A DNA stretch of 64,000 nucleotides, taken from the NCBI GenBank assembly GCA_963830565.1, contig CAWHMO010000018.1, positions 1 to 64,000 of the forward strand. The letters are read 5' to 3'. Of the stretch, positions 51,767 through 59,100 are shown one piece after another. The stretch comes from DATFDN01 sp963830565 (GTDB lineage: Bacteria > Pseudomonadota > Alphaproteobacteria > Acetobacterales > Acetobacteraceae). The translations under genes and the position numbers were made by a program. Within the stretch, counting starts at the first letter, position 1; the number at the start of each line of letters is the position of its first letter. Under the pieces are notes generated by a model, which was not told the DNA's origin, did not search any database, and saw only the letters and a program-made list of their open reading frames with translations.

Positions 51767-53824
51767 GTGAACCTCGGACTCCCTCTCGCCCGCTTCCGCC
51801 GCTTCACTCCCGGCACCGATGTCGGGCTCGCGCTCGGCGTCGTCGCGCTGCTCTCGGTACTGGTGCTGCCGCTGCCGCCGATGCTGCTCGACCTGGGGCT
51901 CGCGCTGTCCATCACCGGCGCCGTGCTGGTGCTGATGGTGGCGCTGTTCCTGACCCGCCCGCTCGACTTCACCAGCTTCCCCACCTTGCTGCTGCTGACC
52001 ACGCTGCTGCGCCTGTCGCTGAACGTGGCGACCACGCGCTGCATCCTGAGCCGCGGCGCGGAGGGGCCGCTGGCGGCGGGGCATGTCGTCGCCGCGTTCG
52101 GCGGGTTCCTGATGGGCGGGGACGTGCTGATCGGGGTGATCCTGTTCGCCATCCTGCTGGTGGTGAACTTCATGGTCATCACCAAGGGCTCCGGGCGCAT
52201 CGCCGAGGTCGCGGCGCGGTTCAGCCTCGATGCGATGCCCGGCAAGCAGATGGCGATCGACGCCGACCTCTCGGCCGGGCTGATCGACGAGAAGGTGGCG
52301 CGCAAACGCCGGCGCGAGCTGGAGGAGGAAAGCGGCTTCTACGGCGCCATGGACGGCGCGGCCAAGTTCGTGCGCGGCGACGCGGTCGCGGGACTGATCA
52401 TCACCTCGATCAACATCATCGGCGGGCTGGCGATCGGCGTCGCCCAGCACGGCATGGCGCTGACCGACGCGCTCGCCACCTTCACCACGCTGACCGTCGG
52501 CGACGGGCTGGTGTCGCAGATCCCGGCGCTGCTGGTCTCCATCGCCGCCGGCATCGTCGTCACCAAGGGCGGCATGGAGGGCAGCGCCGACGCCGCGCTG
52601 ATCGCCCAGCTCGGCAACAGCCCCAAGCCGCTCGCGCTCGCCGCCGGCGCCGCGGGGGTTCTGGCGCTGATGCCCGGACTGCCGGCGCTGCCGTTCCTGG
52701 CGCTCGCCGGGCTGGCCGGGGGCGGCGCCTGGATGCGCCACAAGCACCCGCCCGGCACCGCCGAGCCCGCTCCCGCCGGCCCCGCCGCGCCGGTCGAGCC
52801 GCCGATCAGCGAGCAGCTCCGCATCGACCTGATCCGGCTGGAGCTCGGCTACGGGCTGCTGGCGCTGGCCGGCGGCGGCCAGGCGCGGCTGACCGAGCAG
52901 ATCAAGGCGCTGCGCCGCAGCATCGCCGGCGAGATGGGCTTCGTCCTGCCGCCGGTGCGCATCCAGGACAACATGGAGCTTGCGCGCCGAGACCTACGCC
53001 ATCCGCGATCAAGGAGATCGAGGCCGGACGGGGCCAGTTGCGCCCGACCCGGCTGCTGGCGATGAACCCGAAGGGCGGCCTGCCGGAGCTCGCCGGCGAG
53101 CCGACCCAGGAGCCGGCCTTCGGCCTGCCCGCGCTGTGGATCGAGCCGGCCGAAAAGGACGAGGCGGTGTTCCGCGGCTACACGGTGGTCGATCCGGCCA
53201 GCGTGCTCACCACCCATCTGACCGAGGCGGTGCGCGAGAGCATGGCCGAGCTGCTGTCCTACGCGGAGACGCAGAAGCTGCTCGACGAGCTGCCGCGCGA
53301 GCAGCAGAAGCTGGTCTCCGACCTCGTGCCCGCGCAGATCAGCGTCGGCGGCATCCAGCGCGTGTTGCAGGCGCTGCTGGCCGAGCGGGTGTCGATCCGC
53401 GACCTGCCGACGATCCTGGAAGGCGTGCAGGAGGCGTGCGCGGGCGGGGTGCGTGCGGTGCCGATGATCGTTTGCTCATGTGCGCGCGCGCCTGGCACGC
53501 CAGATCAGCGACAGCCAGACCGGGGCGGCGGGGTATATCCCGATCATCCCGCTCTCGCCCGAATGGGAGAGCGCCTTCGCCGAGGCACTGACCGGCCCGC
53601 CCGAGGACCGCCAGCTGGCCATGGCGCCGACCCGATTGCAGGAGTTCATGCAGCGCCTGCGCACCGCCTTCGACGCCAGCGCCGAGCCGGCGGCGCTGCT
53701 GACCAGCGCCGGCATCCGCGCCCATGTCCGCGCGGTGGTGGAGCGCATCCGCCCGAACACTCCCGTGCTCGCCCAGACCGAGATCCACCCGCGCGCGCGC
53801 ATCCGGACGGTGGCGACGGTCTGA
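51767..53824 (+). pseudogene. flhA: Flagellar export-gate protein FlhA with three single-base insertions
   Basis: FlhA is the export gate of the flagellar type III apparatus. The membrane part has LPPMLLDLGLALSITGAVLV, LNVATTRCILSRG, IVFAILLV-like segments, FSLDAMPGKQMAIDADLSAG, FYGAMDGAAKFVRGDAVAGL and TVGDGLVSQIPALLVSIAAG. In the cytoplasmic domain the reading frame changes at about 52988 (to AETYAIR), 53011 (to IKEIEAGRGQLRPTRLLAMN) and 53475 (to AHVRARLARQISDSQTGAAG). Each is explained by one extra base. Correction gives 684 residues, the normal size. A GTG at 51767 is the likely start. Confidence 0.88.
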
Positions 53825-53884
53825 GCGCGTTCAGCGGAGCAGAATCGGGCGGGAACAAAACGTCGACAGCGGCGTTCTGCGCGC

Positions 53885-54112
53885 ATGAGCACGAACCCCA
53901 AGACCCCCGATCCCGAGCATCCCGGCAACGCCGTCAAGGACCCGGACGACTGGACCACCGGCGACGAAGCAATGACCGGTGCCCAGGCGTCCTACCTCAA
54001 GACGCTTTGCGAGGAGGCGGGCGAGGAGTTCGACCCAAAGATGACCAAGGCCGAGGCGTCCAAGCGCATCGACGCGTTGCAGGCAAAGACCGGGCGCGGG
54101 CGGGATCACTGA
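53885..54112 (+). CDS. DUF3072 domain protein
   Basis: A 75-residue soluble protein. PDDWTTGDEAMTGAQASYLKTL followed by EEFDPKMTKAEASKRIDALQ matches the small DUF3072 family, widely found in alphaproteobacteria and actinobacteria; its role is unknown. The fold appears helical. It lies alone between flhA and the micro-ORF region. Confidence 0.8.
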   Translation: MSTNPKTPDPEHPGNAVKDPDDWTTGDEAMTGAQASYLKTLCEEAGEEFDPKMTKAEASKRIDALQAKTGRGRDH

Positions 54113-54168
54113 CGGCCTTGCGCCCGGCGCCGGTCCGGGCCACATTGCCCGCATCGTCAACGGAACTG

Positions 54169-54182
54169 AAAGGAGGTGATCC
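54169..54182 (+). promoter_or_regulatory. Perfect 14-base extended Shine-Dalgarno sequence
   Basis: AAAGGAGGTGATCC is the exact complement of the last 14 bases usual at the 3' end of 16S rRNA (GGATCACCTCCTTT). Normal ribosome sites in this window match only 4-7 bases. The GGAGG core is 7 bases before a GTG at 54184, the ideal spacing. The pairing would be far stronger than needed for efficient initiation. Confidence 0.85.
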
Positions 54183-54183
54183 A

Positions 54184-54255
54184 GTGTCTCATTGTTTGGT
54201 GCCGGCGCCAGTCGCCGCGGCCTGGATCGTTGCCTCACTGTGCGGGGTGGCGTAG
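54184..54255 (+). CDS. Micro-ORF, 23 residues, behind a perfect Shine-Dalgarno
   Basis: GTG starts M-S-H-C-L-V-P-A-P-V-A-A-A-W-I-V-A-S-L-C-G-V-A, then TAG at 54253. The peptide is hydrophobic and could span or associate with the membrane, with two cysteines. The only strong signals are the ribosome site in front and the hairpin 35 bases behind. I know no name for it. It may be a small membrane protein, a leader peptide, or an element that works mainly as RNA. Confidence 0.6.
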   Translation: MSHCLVPAPVAAAWIVASLCGVA

Positions 54256-54290
54256 CCCACGGCTTGGGCCTGGCTTACGGACAGACAATG

Positions 54291-54321
54291 GAAGGCCTCG
54301 GGACCCGTTCCCGAGGCCTTC
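54291..54321 (+). terminator. Strong hairpin after the micro-ORF
   Basis: GAAGGCCTCGGGA at 54291-54303 pairs perfectly with TCCCGAGGCCTTC at 54309-54321 around the loop CCCGT. There is no run of T after it (GTCATTCAGG), so as an intrinsic terminator it would be imperfect. It lies between the micro-ORF and the convergent binding-protein gene and may protect or end both transcripts. Confidence 0.6.
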
Positions 54322-54368
54322 GTCATTCAGGAGCCCAAGCCCGGCCATGACGGTGGCTGGCAGGCGGC

Positions 54369-55946
54369 TTACGCTCTTCGGACGTTCCAGAACATCACGA
54401 AGCCGTTCAGGACTCCCGTGATCTCCTTCTTGTAGGCCGTCGCCGCGAAATACTGGCCCAGCGGAACATACGGCACGTCCTGCAGCGCCTGGAGCTGGAG
54501 TTCATCGGCCAGCTTCTTGCGCGCGGGCAGGTCGGGGGCGTCGATCCATTGCTGGCGCAACGCCTCGATCTTCGGGGCCGTTGGCCAGCCGAACAGCGCC
54601 TGCTTGCCGTTGCCGCGCAGGAAGGCGTGACCGACCGGGTTGGACTGGTCGAGCCCCGCCCAGAACGTCGCGAAGGCGCTCCAGCCGCCGGCATCGGGGC
54701 TTTGCTGCTTGGCGCGGCGTTGCACCAAGGTGCCCCAGTCCATCGCCTGATAGTCGACATTCAGGCCGGCGCGCTTGAGGAAGTCGGCACAGACATCCGC
54801 CTCGGCCTTCAGGATCGGGAAGTCGGTGGGCGCCATGAACGCCACCTTCTCGCCCTTGTAGCCGGCCTGCTCGATCTCGCGCTTGACCGCCGCGTAGTCG
54901 CGCTTGCCGCGGAAGACATCGAGGCCGACATCAGTCGCCATCGGCGTGCCCGGCGCGAAGATGCCGGTGGGAACGTGGATCAGCTTCGGGTCGTCGCCGG
55001 CCACCGCCACCACGACATCGGTCTGGTTGACGGCCTTGAGCAGGGCGCGGCGGATCGCCGGGTTGTCGAAGGGCGGATTGAGCTCGTTCAGCCGCAGGCA
55101 GGCCATCAGCCCGGTGGGATCGATCACCTCCACCACCAGCCCGTCCTGCGCGCGCAGCAGCGGCAGGACATCGCCGGTCGGGTCCTCCCACCAGTCCATC
55201 TCGCCGCTTTCCATCGCAGCCGCCTTGGTGGAGAGGTCGGGGATCACGTGCCATTCGATGCGATCGAAATTCACGATCTTCGGCCCCGAGGTCCACTGCG
55301 CCGGGCCACCCTCGCGCGGCTTGTAGGCCGGGTTGCGTTCATAGACCGCCTGCGAGCCGACGACGCGCTCGGCGGCCTTCCAGCGGAACGGGCCGCTGCC
55401 CACCATTTCGGTGATCTGCGTGTAAGGATCGGTCTTGGCCAGCCGCTCCGGCATCATCGCGCACATCAGGCTGCCCGGATGGCCGAGCGCGTCCGGCAGC
55501 AACGTGAACGGCTTGTTCAAACGGAATGCGATCGTCTTGTCGTCCGGGGCCGAGATCTCGTCCGTGTAGGCCATCAGGGTCTGCCCGTACGGGTCGCGCT
55601 TGCCCCAGCGCTGGATGGAGGCGACGCAATCGCGCGCCAGCACCTTCGTCCCGTCATGGAAGCCGAGCCCGTCGCGCAAGGTGAGCTTCCAAAGCTTGCC
55701 GTCGTTCTCGACCACATGGCCGGCCACCATCTGCGGCTGCATCTGGAAGGCGTTGTCCATGCCGTACAGCGTGTCAAAGATCAGATAGCCATGGTTGCGC
55801 GTCACATACGCGGTGGTCCAGATCGGGTCGAGGATGGTGACGTCGGATTGCGGGATGAACTTCAGCACCCGGCTGGACTGCGCCCGAACGACCGAGGGCG
55901 CGGCTAGCGCGGCGGCGGAGCCGGCGAGGAATGTGCGGCGCTTCAT
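54369..55946 (-). CDS. Peptide/nickel-type ABC transporter substrate-binding protein
   Basis: A 525-residue periplasmic protein of the SBP_bac_5 family (DppA/OppA-like). The N-terminus MKRRTFLAGSAAALAAPSVV is a twin-arginine-type signal (RR-TFL). The mature part has FIPQSDVTILDPIWTTAYVT, NDGKLWKLTLRDGLGFHDGT, TEMVGSGPFRWKA and PFDNPAIRRALLKAVNQTDV. The ligand may be a peptide, an opine or another small solute. ATG at 55946. No permease genes are adjacent, so it is an orphan here. Confidence 0.88.
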   Translation of the reverse strand: MKRRTFLAGSAAALAAPSVVRAQSSRVLKFIPQSDVTILDPIWTTAYVTRNHGYLIFDTLYGMDNAFQMQPQMVAGHVVENDGKLWKLTLRDGLGFHDGTKVLARDCVASIQRWGKRDPYGQTLMAYTDEISAPDDKTIAFRLNKPFTLLPDALGHPGSLMCAMMPERLAKTDPYTQITEMVGSGPFRWKAAERVVGSQAVYERNPAYKPREGGPAQWTSGPKIVNFDRIEWHVIPDLSTKAAAMESGEMDWWEDPTGDVLPLLRAQDGLVVEVIDPTGLMACLRLNELNPPFDNPAIRRALLKAVNQTDVVVAVAGDDPKLIHVPTGIFAPGTPMATDVGLDVFRGKRDYAAVKREIEQAGYKGEKVAFMAPTDFPILKAEADVCADFLKRAGLNVDYQAMDWGTLVQRRAKQQSPDAGGWSAFATFWAGLDQSNPVGHAFLRGNGKQALFGWPTAPKIEALRQQWIDAPDLPARKKLADELQLQALQDVPYVPLGQYFAATAYKKEITGVLNGFVMFWNVRRA

Positions 55947-56034
55947 GGGCACGGCCCTTCGTCAACGGTTGGTACACGAGTAGATGCCAATGTGCCGAGG
56001 CGGCAGGCAAGGGCCGGGGCCGGGAGAGGAGCGG

Positions 56035-56487
56035 GTGCAGGTCGCGACCAGCCTACCGGAGCCGGACATCATCGGGCAGTTCCTGCGCTTCGGCACGGTC
56101 GGCGCCTTCGGTTTCCTGATCGACACCGCCACGGTGTATGGATTGCGCGGCGTGCTGGGGCTGTATGGCGCCGGGCTGGCGGCCTATGTCGTCGCCGCGT
56201 CGGCGAACTGGGCGCTGAACCGAAGCTGGACATTCCGCGGCCGGGGCACTGGGCCGGCGCATCGCCAGTGGGCGGGGTTTCTGCTCGCCAACCTGGCCGG
56301 CTTCGTCCTGAACCGGGGAGCTTATGCCGCGCTCGTCACGGTGGTGCCGCTCTGCGCCGCCCAGCCGGTTCTGGCGGTGGCGGCGGGGGCGCTGGCCGGG
56401 ATGGGGGTGAACTTCTCGCTCTCGCGGTGCGTCGTGTTCACAGACCGAACTTGGCGTCCCCGAGAGGAGGGGATCGCCCAAGACTAG
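56035..56487 (+). CDS. GtrA-family membrane protein
   Basis: A 150-residue protein with four membrane helices: FLRFGTVGAFGFLIDTATVY, GLYGAGLAAYVVAASANWAL, GFLLANLAGFVLNRGAYAAL and PVLAVAAGALAGMGVNFSLS. NRSWTFRG is the family motif. GtrA-like proteins help move glycosyl lipids across the membrane. The GTG at 56035 has GAGAGGAGCGG upstream, and an ATG at 55984 in frame is possible. Its last codons, from 56452, lie in the tRNA-Arg-derived repeat: the element integrated there has replaced the original C-terminal codons. Confidence 0.82.
   Translation: MQVATSLPEPDIIGQFLRFGTVGAFGFLIDTATVYGLRGVLGLYGAGLAAYVVAASANWALNRSWTFRGRGTGPAHRQWAGFLLANLAGFVLNRGAYAALVTVVPLCAAQPVLAVAAGALAGMGVNFSLSRCVVFTDRTWRPREEGIAQD
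56452..56468. repeat. Distal attachment site (att) of the integrative element
   Basis: TGGCGTCCCCGAGAGGA is the complement of the last 17 bases of tRNA-Arg(CCT) including CCA. It lies in the 3' end of the gtrA gene, 7.3 kb from the tRNA. Without the element, gtrA would run on into the tRNA gene and end as W-R-P-R-E-D-S-N-L-R-P-Q-D. Confidence 0.85.
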
Positions 56488-56535
56488 TATGGGTCGTAAG
56501 AGCTTGAATTACAAGCGTCTTGAGGCAAAGTGGGC

Positions 56536-56566
56536 TGTAACGCTGGGGGTGTCACGCAGCGTTACA
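56536..56566. promoter_or_regulatory. Inverted arm-type repeat pair near the distal end
   Basis: TGTAACGCTG at 56536-56545 is followed by its inverse CAGCGTTACA at 56557-56566. The inverse copy, extended to 12 bases, reads TGTAACGCTGCG on the minus strand, exactly as at 63725-63736 beside the integrase. Such repeats near both att sites fit tyrosine-integrase arm-type binding sites. The pair may alternatively form a hairpin terminator. Confidence 0.55.
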
Positions 56567-56764
56567 CACGTTTGCGCTAGGGGGAGCGGAGCTGCGATTG
56601 GTCAGGCAGGGTGGGCCTCGCAGCTATCCCCTAATCAAGCCGGCGATCCGTAGCGGCAACCCGATAATCTCCGGGTGAGCCGACCCGTCCAAAGTTTGAG
56701 CTTTCGTTTCGGAGAAATCTCTATTAATATTCCGATCCAGTAGTTTGATCAGACGTGGCACGGA

Positions 56765-57694
56765 ATGCGCATGCCTAGGAATTGGCTTATCGCTGCCGCA
56801 TTCGGCGCAGCATTGTTCGCCAGAATGGATACCTCGGAGGCGATGCAGTTCCGGCGGGTGCCGCTCACCGAAGGGGGCATTATTGTCCAGAGTGTCGGAG
56901 AGATCATTCCGGGCGACATGGGCCGGCTTCAAGAGTTTCTGGGCAACCTTCCTGCGACCGATCGGATTTTCGGTTTCGCCCTCGACAGCCCAGGCGGCAA
57001 TGTGGGGGAGGCAGCGAAATTTGCCGCCTTCGTTCATTCTCTAGGAACAACTACAGGCGTAACCGCCGGGTCGAAGTGCGTCTCAGCCTGCTTCCTCGTC
57101 TTTGTTGCGGGAGCACACAAGCTCGTTGCACGAGACGCCTTGGTCGGTGTTCACAGCGCATCCGATGACGGACAAGAAACGACCCAGAGTATGGCCGTTA
57201 CGACCGCAATGGCACGCGACGCGGCGGCGTTCGGAGTGCCACCAGCGATTATCGGCAAGATGGTGGAGGCTACCCCTGGCCGGATGGAATGGCTCACTCA
57301 CCAGGACCTCGCCTCAATGGGCGTGAGAGTTCTCGAACCCGATGCCTCCCCTTCTCCGGCTTCGGTCGAAACGCCTGCTCCCGAGCCTGCGCCAAGCAAT
57401 CCGGTCGGCAGCTTGCAGGCGCCCCAGCAAGCGCCGGAATTTCAACAAGGGCTTGCGGATCGGCGGAACTGGGAGACGTGGTTTGCTGGCCTTACCGGCG
57501 ACCACCGGAGCGGGGCCGAATACTGGGCTAGCCACCGGAGCCTTCCGAAGCCAGGATCATGCTACAGCTCAGCGGAGGGCCAGACCTCCGGCGACTGGGT
57601 AGCCGGATGTCTTGCTGCCCAACGGCAACTCGCGCGCCCTGATGTTCGGCGAAAGGCCGAGCCGGAGTATCGGCGAGGATGGAACAGCTACTAG
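56765..57694 (+). CDS. Secreted ClpP/crotonase-fold serine protease-like protein
   Basis: A 309-residue protein with an N-terminal signal peptide (PRNWLIAAAFGAALFARMDT). The ClpP/SppA-like core includes GEIIPGDMGRLQEFLGNLPA, FALDSPGGNVGEAAKFAAFV (oxyanion loop, residues 72-91), KCVSACFLVFVAGAHKLVAR (likely nucleophile Ser107) and VGVHSA (likely His130). The C-terminal third is Pro/Ala-rich and then WETWFAGLTGDHRSGAEYWA, with Cys residues. Similar periplasmic ClpP-like proteins are common in alphaproteobacteria, but their targets are unknown. First gene inside the element. Confidence 0.75.
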   Translation: MRMPRNWLIAAAFGAALFARMDTSEAMQFRRVPLTEGGIIVQSVGEIIPGDMGRLQEFLGNLPATDRIFGFALDSPGGNVGEAAKFAAFVHSLGTTTGVTAGSKCVSACFLVFVAGAHKLVARDALVGVHSASDDGQETTQSMAVTTAMARDAAAFGVPPAIIGKMVEATPGRMEWLTHQDLASMGVRVLEPDASPSPASVETPAPEPAPSNPVGSLQAPQQAPEFQQGLADRRNWETWFAGLTGDHRSGAEYWASHRSLPKPGSCYSSAEGQTSGDWVAGCLAAQRQLARPDVRRKAEPEYRRGWNSY

Positions 57695-58304
57695 GCTTCA
57701 ACGACGCCCATCAGGCACCCCCGTAGCCGTCTCAACGCCTCCCCGCTCGGCTTCGCCGCTATCGCGCCAGGAGTCTCGACCGGGTCCGCGCCCCCGGGTG
57801 GGACCCATGGAGGTTTCACGCTACCCCGGCTTCACGGAACGCCGTCATTTGGACCCCCAACCCCTCAGCGTTTCGACCAGGATTTTGTGGGCGCCCAGCG
57901 CCCACTGAAAGCTGGCATATCGGCCCAAGAACAACGAAACCCTTTAGGGCGATCTGCGAAGTCACCTCCTGGCGACCCCTACCCCCTTAAGGATCGCGTC
58001 GGAACTCTTGATCCGTCCGCTGCGTCGTGCCGCGCGGGGAGACGGTGCAGCAACGTGGCATCGCACCGAGCAGCGTTGCCCGGCGGATACCCACGCTACG
58101 CTCGCGCCTTCCCCGAATGCGACAGCAGTGACGGCTCGGTTGTCACCCCTTGCTCGCGCCTTCTGTCCGACTAGGGCAGGGTTCATTGAGTTAGCCCGCA
58201 ATCGGTCCAAACGGTCTCCGTAGTGTCTCGCACAAATGGTCGTTGCTTTTTCGGACAGACTGTCCTATGTTGCCTTAGAGACAATTCGGACATCGAGACA
58301 GCCA
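57695..58304. other. Intergenic region with a hairpin and the recombinase promoter
   Basis: I see no supportable gene in these 610 bases. A perfect 8-bp stem GTGGGCGC/GCGCCCAC is at 57887-57894 and 57898-57905. Closer to the recombinase, GGACAG-A-CTGTCC at 58253-58265 is a perfect palindrome, followed by GAGACAATTCGGAC and CGAGACAG. This cluster could be an operator or part of a recombination site. Confidence 0.4.
58253..58265 (+). promoter_or_regulatory. Palindrome in front of the serine recombinase gene
   Basis: GGACAG-A-CTGTCC is a perfect 6+1+6 palindrome 39 bases upstream of the recombinase ATG, with partial TGTC/GACA copies at 58224-58227 and 58294-58297. Small serine recombinases often bind such repeats beside their own gene (res-like sites) and regulate themselves there. 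No experiment is known to me for this one. Confidence 0.4.
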
Positions 58305-58886
58305 ATGATCGTCGGATATGCCCGGACCAGCACCGCAGACCAGCAGGCCGGATTGGCGGCCCAAGAGCGCGACCTGAGGGCGGCGGGAGCCGAGAAGATT
58401 TACAGCGAGCAAGTGTCCAGCGTCGCAGCCCGAAGCGGCCTGAAGGCGTGCCTGGAGTTCCTCCGCGAAGGCGACGCCCTGATGGTGACAAAGCCGGACC
58501 GCTTGGCGCGCTCCACGATGGAACTGCTGACGATCGAAGCGGACCTGACCAAGCGGAGCATTGGCCTGATCGTGCTGAGCATGGGGGGCGAACGGCTAGA
58601 TACCCGCAACCCGACCAGCAAGCTCATGCTGACCATCCTGGCGAGCGTCGCGACGTGGGAGCGAAGTGTGATGCTGGAACGCCAGCGGGAGGGCATCGCC
58701 AAGGCCAAGGCGGAGAAGCGGTATAAGGGCAGGAAGCCCACCGTGGCCGTCCAGGCGGACCAGATACGCGCCCTGAAGGCCGCCGGGGAGAAGCCGGCCC
58801 ACATCGCCAAGAAGCTCGGGGTGGCCCGTTCCAGCGTCTACCGGATGCTTGGCGAGGGAGACCAGCCGACACAGCCGCCGGGCTGA
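58305..58886 (+). CDS. Serine recombinase (resolvase/invertase family)
   Basis: A 193-residue protein. MIVGYARTSTADQQAGLAAQ holds the catalytic Ser (YARTST) and RDLRAAGAEKIYSEQVSSVA follows. VTKPDRLARSTMELLTIEAD and SVATWERSVMLERQREGIAK are typical catalytic-domain segments (ER...RE/GI). The C-terminal helix-turn-helix is AHIAKKLGVARSSVYRMLGE. The usual Arg in the LDRLxR stretch is present (PDRLAR). It is intact and differs from the beheaded resolvase at 1240-1718. In the element it might act on copies of the palindrome nearby. Confidence 0.9.
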   Translation: MIVGYARTSTADQQAGLAAQERDLRAAGAEKIYSEQVSSVAARSGLKACLEFLREGDALMVTKPDRLARSTMELLTIEADLTKRSIGLIVLSMGGERLDTRNPTSKLMLTILASVATWERSVMLERQREGIAKAKAEKRYKGRKPTVAVQADQIRALKAAGEKPAHIAKKLGVARSSVYRMLGEGDQPTQPPG

Positions 58887-59100
58887 GGGGCGGCCCGCAG
58901 CGCGCCCAAGGGAGGAAGTAGGCTCCTCTAGGCGTGGGGCCAGAGGCCGCCGCTATGGGCGACATAGAGCGGTGGTTGTGAAAGAGACAACCTCAGTGGT
59001 GCCCTAACCATCGCTGCCCTTGCTGCCCCTCTCCCTCTCTGTCCCGTCACCCCTCCCCGTAGTCCCCATGCGGTCCCCTTATCGCCCCCTGTAGGCTCCC

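Noticed and set aside
54169..54182. Fragment of a 16S rRNA gene
   Set aside because: Only the 14-base anti-tail complement is present, on the strand opposite to rRNA sense, with no further rRNA similarity on either side.
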